Positions 1 to 8,128 of a stretch of DNA of 12,244 nt are shown here, in pieces. Positions within the stretch are counted from its first letter, which is position 1. The number at the start of each line of letters is the position of its first letter. The position numbers were made by a program, and so were the translations under genes. A model generated the notes under the pieces. It worked only from the letters and a program-made list of their open reading frames with translations. It was not told the origin of the DNA and searched no databases. The DNA is from Smittium culicis (lineage: Eukaryota > Kickxellomycota > Harpellomycetes > Harpellales > Legeriomycetaceae). Where the stretch lies: the NCBI GenBank assembly GCA_001970855.1, contig LSSN01002892.1, forward strand, positions 1-12,244. Reading direction: 5' to 3'.

Positions 1-65
1 TATAAGCAATCTAATATGAAGGAGATGGGATATGAGAGGTAGATATGGATATAGTCGGTGAGGGA

Positions 66-1298
66 TTAGGCCAAAATGGCGTCTTGGGAAGAATTTTCGT
101 ATAGGGGAAGGCAGTATTTGTAGTCTTGGGTCCAGCTAGGGATGGCGAAGATTTTGCTGTTAGTGGCGATGAGTATGGGTTTGGGTGAGTTGGATAGGGA
201 GATGGCAAAAGAGGAGGTGAGGTAGTGGGAGATATTGAAGGATGGGGTTTCGACGCTTGGGATTGGCTCAGATTCAAAGTCGGGGAGACTGAAAGTGAAC
301 GAAAAGTTTTGGGCATTAGGGTTATTGTATAGATCAAGAGAAGCGGCATTTTCACTGATGAACTCGCAGAAGAGGTCAGACTTGGGAGAGTCATAGCTGG
401 GAGTATTTAGGGCGCATTGATCGTTAGTAACAGTTTCAGTTTGGGTATTGGGCTGGGATTTTAGGGCGAAAGGTAAGAATTTTTGGACGAGAGTTGGTTT
501 GGAGTGTCCAAAAACAGATTGTAGAGAGGGAGATTTTTCGACACCGGGGATGTTGAATATAACTTTTTGGGTTAGACTAAGTTCAGCGGATTTGATTTTG
601 AGGTCGATTTGGTCTTTGGAATCGATAGATACAAGCAAGGTGGCTTTGAAGGGAGAGGAGGGGGAGCAGGAATTTTTGGACAAGTATTGGGAGGGTAGTT
701 GGAGGGTGACTTTGACACCATCGCTATTGTAAATATTGTAACGTGTTGGTTGCTGATAGAAGGCTTTTGTGTAGTCGTGGGAGAACTCGTCGGGGACAAG
801 ACGGATAATTATAGGTTTAGTAACTGAAGATTCTTGGAAGGCGGATTTTAGCTTTGATAGAATATAAGGGCCGGACTTAGAGGAAGAGGAGCGGACTGAG
901 GCTTGGAGGTAGTAGTTTAAGAAGTTTTTATGCGAGTTGACAGAGGGCTCCAAGTTTTCAGGGACCCATAATTCAAAGCTGTATACATACGAGCCTGAGG
1001 GGACAATGGGCTGTGAGGCGGAGTTGACGGGGATAGTAGTTATTGGGAGGTCACTGTTCTTGTAGTTTTTTTCAGAGGTGATGCGCTCGATGCGAGACAG
1101 GTTGAGCCACTGGACTTGCTTTTTCAAGTTGAGGGATACAGAGATATCTATAATTTCAGCAGGAATTTTAACATCAAGTTTAACGTAGCCTTTGATGACG
1201 GTGCGCGATACGCCGTTCTTTTTAGGCTCCAAATAAACAGTAGACTGGTCAGGAACTAGAGTGAGCGAGAAGTTGCTATTGGTATAGTTTTTAAACAT
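66..1298 (-). CDS. Arrestin-domain (alpha-arrestin-like) protein, 410 aa, single exon
   Basis: This is an uninterrupted minus-strand frame from ATG (1298-1296) to TAA (68-66). The ATG has A at -3. The N-terminal arrestin sandwich covers roughly residues 8-168: a first strand NFSLTLV (9-15), IKGYVKLDV (35-43), and the strongest signature, GSYVYSFELWVPENLEPSV (102-120), followed by NYYLQASV (128-135). The C-terminal sandwich covers about 187-370, with VKVTLQLPSQY (195-205), AELSLTQKVIF (238-248) and a closing FSFTFSLPDF...FNISHYLTSSFAISL (332-368). In fungi such proteins (ART/Rim8/Bul-like) recruit the HECT ligase Rsp5 to plasma-membrane transporters through L/PPxY motifs. Here LPLY sits at 397-400, close to the C terminus, consistent with an adaptor role. 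The long Ser/Thr/Pro-rich insert at about 254-325 is probably a flexible loop. There is no signal peptide or membrane segment. The gene is far more GC-rich than its flanks, and its sense strand is C/T-rich. The fold is recognised confidently; the exact subfamily and cargo are not. Confidence 0.85.
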   Translation of the reverse strand: MFKNYTNSNFSLTLVPDQSTVYLEPKKNGVSRTVIKGYVKLDVKIPAEIIDISVSLNLKKQVQWLNLSRIERITSEKNYKNSDLPITTIPVNSASQPIVPSGSYVYSFELWVPENLEPSVNSHKNFLNYYLQASVRSSSSKSGPYILSKLKSAFQESSVTKPIIIRLVPDEFSHDYTKAFYQQPTRYNIYNSDGVKVTLQLPSQYLSKNSCSPSSPFKATLLVSIDSKDQIDLKIKSAELSLTQKVIFNIPGVEKSPSLQSVFGHSKPTLVQKFLPFALKSQPNTQTETVTNDQCALNTPSYDSPKSDLFCEFISENAASLDLYNNPNAQNFSFTFSLPDFESEPIPSVETPSFNISHYLTSSFAISLSNSPKPILIATNSKIFAIPSWTQDYKYCLPLYENSSQDAILA

Positions 1299-1700
1299 TT
1301 TATGAATCTGGACAAGGGAAATTTGGTGAATTAATTGCAGATATGAAGCTATGAAGCGGTTGAGAGCAGCTTAAGCAGGAATGCTAATATGGGGAAAGTT
1401 AGGGGTATGGAAACGATGAATATATATAAGCTGTATAGAAGTGTAAAAGGGATATGATAGATGTTGAGAGATATGTATAATAGTATTTATAATAGTTGGA
1501 TGGATAAGTAAGTGAGGCATTTTTGCGGTATTTATATTTTAGCCTTTGAGGAATACATTTAGTGTCGTAGATCGGAAAAAATATAAAAAATAAGCAGTAA
1601 AAGAATAAATTACAAAGCATTCAACCATAGAAAACGCACTTTAAGGAATCTCTATTGGCTAAAAATGCTAAAGTCAGAAGATGTGGACAATTGAAGCGAA
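1299..1700 (-). promoter_or_regulatory. 5' flank and probable promoter of the arrestin gene
   Basis: The 400 bases upstream of the arrestin start contain no convincing coding sequence. A CCAAT pentamer lies on the minus strand at 1654-1658, about 360 bases upstream of the ATG, a plausible but unproven promoter element. An open frame at 1399-1620 on the minus strand would give a Tyr/Phe/Ser-rich peptide typical of AT-rich spacer, and I do not regard it as a gene. No clear TATA box or transcription start can be assigned. Confidence 0.3.
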
Positions 1701-2922
1701 TTTCTCCGCCTATTTCCTCTTGAAAATTTTTTTAGCATTAGTAATAATTAGCAGCGTTTATTAATGCTTACAGACATGCAGCTGTTGCCCTAAATGTCTG
1801 TTCGGATTATTCAACTATTATATAAATGCGGGACTTGAGGTTATTAGTAATGCGCTGAATAATCGATCATGTTAAGTTCAGGCCCATTTTAATCGTCGTG
1901 TTGATTTAATTATCACTTCTGTTTAATTAATTAAGCGCTACCTATTGCTAAACTTTTTCGCAATCCAACTAGATTATTGCGATTAGTTGCTGCGGCGGTT
2001 CATTCGCCCACTTTGATTAGGTCCCGATTATTACTTAATTGTAAACAATCTATATCATCGCCAAGTTCATATTGAGCAAATGATTGGAGAATGGGGACCA
2101 AATTCTCTGCGGACTGTTCAGCCTATTATTCTTAATTTTTTTATCGATAACTTTTTAAAACCGCTCAGAAATAATCGATAGCTTCGATTTACTTGACAAA
2201 AATGGTAATTAAGCATCTAGCTAAACCTTCACACTTATTTTCATTCTCTTTAATTGCTTAATATTGCCGAATTTCCGTAGTTCATTGTTTACGTATTACA
2301 CGAATGAATAGATTTTATAGGTTGAGGTATTGATACTTATTAAGACTGCTTTAATTTTAATATCGATAATATATCCTCTAGTAGCCTTAGATCACACAAG
2401 CGATTCACTTCATTGGCCTGAAAATTCATTAAATATCAATAAGCATCACTAACCTAATAGGCAAGTTATCATGATGTATAATCAAGTATCAGAGTAAGCT
2501 TATTCATTAAATTTCAACATTACTCTATTAGGCATAATTCAGATAGGCCCCAACAATAAATATCACAAAAGGAAAATAAAAGATTAGGTCTCTAATTTTT
2601 ATGGGAAAAACTAAGCTTTAGCTTAACTTATATTTGGTAATTGGCTGTTATGGTGATCACATTGTTACCTTTGTAAGTAATGCTTCATTGAACTAGTATA
2701 CTACATCTTCCGTCTTTAGTAATTGCCTGGTATATCCAGTCTTCTATTCCCACTAGTTAGATCATGCCACTGCTATACCAACCTACTTGTTTATGTGTAC
2801 TGTATGCTTTGTGCCCGATAAAGCCTTGATGGGTCATCAAATACAGCATTACCCTACTCATAAAATTTGGCATTTAGGCTACACAGTGCTATTATCGATT
2901 TCAGCTAATTGCTCATTAATAC

Positions 2923-2940
2923 TAATAATAATAATAATAA
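2923..2940. repeat. (TAA)6 microsatellite
   Basis: Six perfect TAA units are followed directly by TTATTATA, so the end of the tract can pair back on itself. It is a simple sequence repeat in the gene-free spacer with no sign of function. Confidence 0.8.
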
Positions 2941-3053
2941 TTATTATAAAAATAAACCTTTAATCTACTTTGTCATTTAGATATCCACAATATCCTCCTA
3001 AAAAAACACAAAAATCCTGATTTTCCTCTTAAAACCTCCCTTATTAATACAGC

Positions 3054-3066
3054 AAAAAAAAAAAAA
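3054..3066. repeat. A13 homopolymer
   Basis: A run of 13 A residues after AGC. One of many A/T tracts in the spacer. It could be slippage-derived or an old poly(A) scar, but no retrotransposon coding sequence lies upstream of it. Confidence 0.7.
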
Positions 3067-4040
3067 CTAAATAAAATAATAGCGAAGTGTATGCTCTTGG
3101 ATATCTAAAAAATACTCATCGAGTGATTTTTCTGTTTTTTTTTTCTTTTATCTGGATATAAAATACTCTTATATATCCATATATATTCTATTCTTTATTT
3201 CTGTATTCAAGAATCTACACTCAGTTCTGAGACCTTGACTAAAAATACATTCCTGGACGGGATTTCTACATCTCAAATTAAAATTATTGTTTTATTAAAT
3301 ATGCGATAATGGGACCGAGAAAAAATACCTAAATAATAATTATATTGTGAGCTTTGTACCACGTAGAAATTCCTAAAATCCTTATATTAATTCGCCTATT
3401 ATTTACTGTATTCACACTTTTAAAAATAATAATTTTACTTTGAACACAATTGACAAATCGCATGATAAACTCTCCTATTGAATTTCATAGCTGTGTTTAT
3501 TATTTTAGGAAAAATTATTTGCCTCCGATTAATTGATCAACCAACTTTGTTTCTTTTTTTCCCAAAGTTCTCTTTGATAAAGGGCTTATTTTACACCAAA
3601 TAAAAAAAAAATAAGAAAATCAATAGCATTCAACTTCATCTATCGACATCATAATATTTATAAAACACAAGTTTATAGTCATTTTTATGAGCACTTTAAT
3701 ACTAACATGTATTCCGCATTTAAAATAAACTTATATTACATTTGAGTTAGATATCCATCAAAATGTTCACACTTACCTGGTCCTTATTTAAAATTTCATT
3801 CCCCTGTTTTATTTTATTTTTTTTCTCTAAAAATAGTTATTTAGATATAATATTTTAATTTAATAAATCAAGTGAGTTTATCGATGTGTTCTTTTTCTCT
3901 ACTAGTATTTCCAATCGTAGGTTATGGTCATTTATCAGCTTGGTCGATTTATGATTGCACTTCTTTTAGTCCAATCAGGTTATTTATTTTTTTGAAAAAA
4001 TAATGCCTCATTATGCATGATTTTAAAATTACTCGCTTAT

Positions 4041-4063
4041 ATAAAAAATTTATAATTTTTTAT
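4041..4063. repeat. Short perfect inverted repeat, 10-bp A/T arms
   Basis: ATAAAAAATT (4041-4050) and AATTTTTTAT (4054-4063) are exact reverse complements separated by TAT. In DNA this AT-rich such structures arise easily by chance. No gene ends nearby, so a terminator role is not supported. Confidence 0.55.
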
Positions 4064-4758
4064 GCAATAGATTATTCTTTTAATCATTTCAACCAGAATA
4101 AGATAATTATAAGATCGAGTTTGTAATTGAGTCGATTTCATCTAACAATACCTCTAGGGATGAAATTAGCTACTCACCCATAATAGTCTCGAATTAGAGT
4201 AAAAAAAATTTTTTATTTTATAAACATTTGAAAATTACATTTTCTTAAAACTAAACTAATTTATAGTTTCCTGATGAATATGTGTAAAACTCATATTTGG
4301 TTTTACTAAAGATAAATCGCCAAAACTAAACAAGCTAATCTAAAATTTAAAAAAAAAGCTAATTTTAACCATAATACATAATCAGCAGATATAGGCTCAT
4401 AAATAAATAAGAGATTCTTTTGAAAGGATGGGGCCGTTTTACACTTGCTGTTCTATTTTGCTCCAATCATTTTAAATCTCTTTGAAAATCCTACTAGACA
4501 TGATTAGGTTAGAGAAAGGTATTCTTTTGCTGGAATTTTACTGCTGATGAGTGAAGTTTGCGCGCTTTATTTTGTGATCTAAACTTAGAGGACTGCACAA
4601 TTACGGTCGCTTTTCAAAACTCGTTCTAATTAGCCGGATTCATTAGTTAATTAATTAATTACATAATTGATCCAAATTGCCTTAATCTACCGCTTCTGCT
4701 AATTCTAATGTCAATAAACTATTTCGCTTACTAATTATATAGCAATAGTAATCATTGT

Positions 4759-4782
4759 GATTAAATTAAACTTAATTTAATC
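4759..4782. repeat. Near-perfect palindrome, 11-bp arms, 2-base centre
   Basis: GATTAAATTAA (4759-4769) and TTAATTTAATC (4772-4782) are exact reverse complements around a central AC. A partial copy, GGATTAAATTAG, follows at about 4807-4818. The near-zero spacer suggests a protein-binding palindrome or a cruciform rather than an RNA hairpin. The location is about 0.8 kb upstream of the esterase D start. Confidence 0.6.
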
Positions 4783-5211
4783 TAATTATCATAATCATTA
4801 TTTTTGGATTAAATTAGTAATCTGGAACTAACTGATTATTCGCTAGTTTGAGTCAATCGCTCATCGAGTAAAAAATTAGGAGATCAGTCCATCTCATTTT
4901 CAAATCAAAGTCAACTTTTTCTATTACCAAAATCATTCTTTTAATAATTGGCTAATTATGGTAATCATATTACTTTGATTTCATTACATCTAATAGCGAG
5001 ACTGTAATCCATTTTACGTCTAATTCATTTGCTTGCTCTGATCAACAATTGAATAATAGAATACTATAGGTGCAGAAATATTAATACTGCTTTTTAGATT
5101 ATTATATTTCGTTGCTCATAATTATTCATATTTATGCTTCCTCTAAATTTTATTTGGCTGACAATTTATCAGTATCATCTAAAGGAGCTATTGGCGAATA
5201 CGCTGCATTTC

Positions 5212-5295
5212 TGGAGCGCAAATCTAAATCGCATAAAAAAAGTGCAAATCATATCAGCTTTGCATTTATTTACTGTTTTGAAAACATTCGCTCCA
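5212..5295. repeat. Nested inverted repeats
   Basis: Outer arms TGGAGCG (5212-5218) and CGCTCCA (5289-5295) are exact complements and GC-rich against an AT-rich background. Inside lies a second pair, TGCAAA (5243-5248) and TTTGCA (5259-5264), extendable by a few pairs with one G-T wobble. The whole could fold as a two-tier structure of 84 bases. It lies about 300 bases before the esterase D start codon, so it could be promoter or leader sequence, or chance. Confidence 0.4.
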
Positions 5296-5444
5296 TTTTA
5301 GCCAAATAGGTCCCTACAGTGGCTTTATTTTTTTGATTTTTCATATTATAGCTCTTCAATTAAATTTTGCTTTTATAAAATTTTATATGCCAAAAATCCT
5401 TAGTATCGCTTTCTAATAGTTTTTTATATCGTTATTGAACTGGC

Positions 5445-5602
5445 TGTACCACTTTCTTGTCTTCAGTTTAAACTCTTCTTAGTTTCGCTCTTCCTTAACA
5501 CAGTTCTAGACACTTCTACTTGTTCGTTTTTTTTAATTGCCGTCTATTCCTCTTGATTTTCTTCAATTACTCGATCCCCATTTCCGCTATACCCAATTCG
5601 AA
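5445..5602 (+). promoter_or_regulatory. Pyrimidine-rich leader upstream of esterase D
   Basis: The 158 bases before the start codon are rich in C and T on the sense strand (for example TTCTTAGTTTCGCTCTTCC), a pattern common around transcription starts of fungal housekeeping genes. The reading frame of exon 1 stays open back to 5537 but is closed there by a TAA and has no ATG, so this stretch is read as untranslated leader. No TATA box or named operator can be assigned. Confidence 0.4.
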
Positions 5603-7073
5603 ATGTCTGAACTAAATCTCACTCAAGTATCTTCAAACATGAGTTTTGGCGGTACTGTTTACAAGTACAAACATTACTCTTCTGTCTTGGACTGTGTCAT
5701 GACTTTTAATATTTATCTCCCTCCTTCCGTTTCTATTGACTCCAAATCAAAGATTCCTGTAAATATCATTTTAACTCTATATTCTTTTTATTTCCTCTAT
5801 CTTAACTTTAAACTTATCTTCTACCTCTCACACTTCTTCTATTATCGATCTATAGGCTTTGTATTTCCTTTCTGGCCTCACCTGCAACGAAGATAATATG
5901 ATAACTAAGGCCGGTGCACTCCAATACCTTTCCAAGTATGGAATTGCCTTAATTACCCCTGACACCAGCCCTCGTAATTTTCTTATAGCTCTTATTTTTT
6001 TACTTTCACATAATTTATTTCCTAATATTCTCCAAATAACAACTATCTTGTACCATTTTCCAATTTGTTTTTTTATTTTTCTAAGGCGGATGCAATATTC
6101 CTGGTGAAGATGATTCTTGGGATCTCGGTACAGGTATACCAATCTTAGATTTATTTTGTATTCTTTCTATTTCTCTTTAATTTTTTTTATGCTTATACAT
6201 ACTTTAAATTATACACTTACACCTTTTTTTTATTAATCCTTTAGGCGCTGGTTTTTACGTTGACGCAACAACTGAAAAATGGTCTAAACATTATAACATG
6301 TACTCGTATATATCCAAGGAGCTCCCTTCTATTATCTACTCCAATTTCCCAATTGTAATATTTCCTCTCATTAATTTTTCCCTTTTACTCTTAATTTTTT
6401 TTTTTTTAGTTTTCCATTAACTTTACTATATTAATTTAATAGGACTCTAATAAAGTATCTGTCTTTGGTCACTCAATGGTAAAAATATTAAACTGCCTAT
6501 TCCCGTTTATAAAATTTTTTTAAAACTCCGTTTGCTTATGCCTATTTGCACGTTATTTATAGGGTGGTCATGGTGCCATTATGCTAGCGTTACGCAACCC
6601 AGGAATGTTCAAGGTATATACCATCATTATCTCCGTTTTTTTTTAATCAATTTTTGCTTCGTTTTTCGTATTTAATACCAATATTATTCGATATAACCTT
6701 TAATTAATCTGTATTTTAATAGAGCGTTTCTGTCTTTGCTCCCATCTGCCACCCTTCTGAAGCTTCTTCTTTGAAAGCTACCATTACTGAATATCTAGGC
6801 CCTAATAAAGACGACTGGGCCAAATACGATTCAACTGAACTTGCATCAAACTACCAAGGCTTGCCTGTAAACATTTTAATGGACCAAGGTTCTGAAGATG
6901 CCTTCCTCAAAGGTAACACTCTCCTCCCTGACCACTTTGTCGCTGCTGTCGAAAACAGCAAACAGTATATCAACCTAGAAACTCGCGTACAACCCGGCTA
7001 TGATCACGGTTACTACTTCATCCAGACTTTTATTCAAGATCACATCGACTTCCATAGACGTTTCCTATTCTGA
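5603..7073 (+). CDS. S-formylglutathione hydrolase (esterase D family), 7 exons, 289 aa
   Basis: Proposed exons: 5603-5758, 5856-5973, 6086-6133, 6245-6354, 6443-6478, 6563-6613, 6723-7073 (870 nt with TGA). The six introns are 97, 112, 111, 88, 84 and 109 bases, all GTA...AG; every junction restores the family sequence in frame. The enzyme hydrolyses S-formylglutathione to formate and glutathione, the last step of glutathione-dependent formaldehyde detoxification, usually in the cytosol. It has the alpha/beta-hydrolase layout: SSNMSFGG (10-17), YLPP (38-41), LSGLTC (57-62), [20 protein letters not shown] (87-106), the nucleophile elbow GHSMGGHG (153-160, Ser155), DQGSED (227-232, Asp232) and GYDHGYYF (265-272, His268). 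Length fits the family (about 280-300 aa). The start is chosen because the N terminus aligns with family members and AAATG has A at -3. Oddity: the usual PWG segment after PIC is replaced (see findings). I am sure of the family; exact splice sites are inferred from homology. Confidence 0.92.
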
Positions 7074-7446
7074 TTCTACTTTTTTTCTTTTTTTTTTTAT
7101 AATTTCTCTACCCAATATCAACCCTCAAAATTTAATCGCCAATTCTCTTTTTTTTTTTTTATAATTAGTTCCTTTTTTATATTTGATCTTTGCCAATATA
7201 TAACTTCTATCAAAAAAAAAATTAAAAATTTGGGCCACGCATATACTTTATATTCATTAAAGTTTCTTTATCGAATTTATTATGCTTACCATTACCCCTT
7301 TCCCGTCCAACGCTGTTTAAAAAAACTAATTTGCTCATTCGTATATTAATTAAAGCAAACTTTTTATTTGCTGTGCTAACACAATAAACCATTATATTTA
7401 AGTCCTCGGAATTAAAATATTATTATTGGATCTAATTTTCTATATT
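7074..7446 (+). other. 3' flank of esterase D
   Basis: No gene. The sense strand is very T-rich directly after the stop, with runs of 8-11 T. Possible 3'-end signals are ATATATA at 7196-7202 and AATAAA at 7383-7388, but neither is well placed enough to call the poly(A) site. A second gene reading into this region is not seen. Confidence 0.35.
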
Positions 7447-7470
7447 TGGTAGATCATATATAATCTACCA
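7447..7470. repeat. Perfect 8-bp inverted repeat with CATATATA loop
   Basis: TGGTAGAT (7447-7454) and ATCTACCA (7463-7470) are exact reverse complements around an 8-base, largely self-complementary AT centre. It lies between the esterase D 3' flank and the retrotransposon remnant, about 50 bases from a T11 tract. It is not followed immediately by a T-run, so a classical terminator is unlikely; it may be a binding palindrome or a scar. Confidence 0.6.
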
Positions 7471-7519
7471 CCAGTGAAAAGGTTAATTTATTATTTTTGA
7501 ATAAATATGTGATCAAACC

Positions 7520-7530
7520 TTTTTTTTTTT
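7520..7530 (-). repeat. T11 tract, possible poly(A) tail of the retrotransposon remnant
   Basis: Read on the minus strand this is A11, lying 57 bases past the last stop of the decayed retrotransposon frame. That is where a LINE-type insertion would carry its 3' poly(A) tail. I could not find a matching target-site duplication near 8130-8210, and T-runs are common in this region, so the link is an inference. Confidence 0.25.
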
Positions 7531-7587
7531 GTGTTAGAAATTATATTAAACATAATTTAAAAGTTTACAAAAAACTATTAAAAATAT

Positions 7588-8128
7588 TTAAAAAGTTAAA
7601 AAAATATCAAAAAAATAATTTTTCAACCCGCACCCCCTCTGCTGCTCTAGCAGCTCTATATCCACTGGGAATTGATCCAATGGGGATGGTGGATCACTTA
7701 TACTTTTCAGTATAAGTGTTCTGGGCACACCGATGCATTTCAAAAACTTTGCTGTTTCCTGCTCAAAATTCTGATCGGTTATGCCAGCTCGAAGCTGTAT
7801 CAAAGATTATTTAGACTCCGCCCCAAGGAGTTTGCCAAATATCCCCTACCGGGCTTCGCTGAAATCCGAAATTTTAAAATTACCGTCAAAACTGATTATT
7901 GTCAGCCTTAACCGGCCGATCGTCGATTATCGGTGATTTCGCCACCGGCTGCAGCTCAGAAGGATGTGGTCGACCGTATCAAGCACACACAAAGTTACAG
8001 CAGGGGCAAAAAATTTTAAATTTCATGAAGGACAACTCCAGGTCCGGATACATAAGCTTGAAGGTCGACTCAGTTGCCTTTTTATATTGATTTTCGGGCC
8101 CAAAGACAACCGGTGGAATATGGCTCAA
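7588..8128 (-). pseudogene. Decayed 3' fragment of a non-LTR (LINE-like) retrotransposon reverse transcriptase ORF
   Basis: The minus strand carries two coding-like segments. Segment A (8128 to 7979) contains FKLMYPDLELSF and then CPCCN (8008-7994). Segment B, in another frame (7983 to 7588), starts LDTVDHILLSCSRW and runs to a TAA at the low end. Together they form CxxC...DHxLLxCxxW, the zinc-binding motif at the C terminus of many non-LTR reverse transcriptases (zf-RVT type). One extra T in AACTTTG near 7990 would explain the frame change. Segment B has in-frame stops at 7929-7927, 7848-7846 and 7809-7807, but the last part (QLRAGITDQNF, AKFLKCIGVPRT, PVDIELLEQQ) still reads well. The polymerase core and endonuclease are absent, so the copy is 5'-truncated or eroded. 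It is clearly more GC-rich than the surrounding DNA, which supports arrival as an insertion. Plus-strand open frames here are shadows. The class is fairly sure; the clade is not. Confidence 0.6.
7695..7718 (-). repeat. Perfect 10-bp hairpin with GAAA tetraloop (minus-strand RNA)
   Basis: CACTTATACT (7695-7704) and AGTATAAGTG (7709-7718) are exact reverse complements around TTTC. In the sense of the retrotransposon remnant (minus strand) the loop reads GAAA, a GNRA-type tetraloop that stabilises RNA hairpins. It lies inside the C-terminal coding tail, about 175 bases before the candidate poly(A) tract. LINE reverse transcriptases often recognise a 3' stem-loop of their own RNA, so this could be such an element, although those usually lie in the 3' UTR. 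Confidence 0.55.

Larger units (their letters stand above)
1701..5444. other. Gene-free AT-rich spacer
   Basis: I find no supported gene in this 3.7 kb on either strand: stops are dense in all frames, and the one listed-size open frame (5112-5309, plus) starts on TTG and matches nothing I know. The outer parts (about 1700-2560 and 4560-5100) are somewhat richer in GC and rich in TAATTA and ATCGAT words. The middle (about 2900-4450) is dominated by A/T tracts. Simple repeats and inverted repeats inside it are listed separately. No terminal repeats of a transposon and no RNA gene were recognised. Confidence 0.5.

Noticed and set aside
11..394. 127-aa minus-strand open frame overlapping the arrestin gene
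   Set aside because: It is a Pro/Ser/Thr-rich shadow of the arrestin frame created by its base bias; the arrestin frame has recognisable domain motifs.
1399..1620. 73-aa minus-strand open frame upstream of arrestin
   Set aside because: It is dominated by Tyr, Phe, Ser and Leu, as expected from AT-rich non-coding DNA, and has no family resemblance.
5112..5309. 65-aa plus-strand open frame
   Set aside because: It has a TTG start only, no recognised family and no partner exons, and it overlaps inverted repeats.
5828..6142. 104-aa minus-strand open frame across esterase D exons 2-3
   Set aside because: It is antisense to exons that match esterase D exactly and spans two introns of that gene, so it is a shadow.
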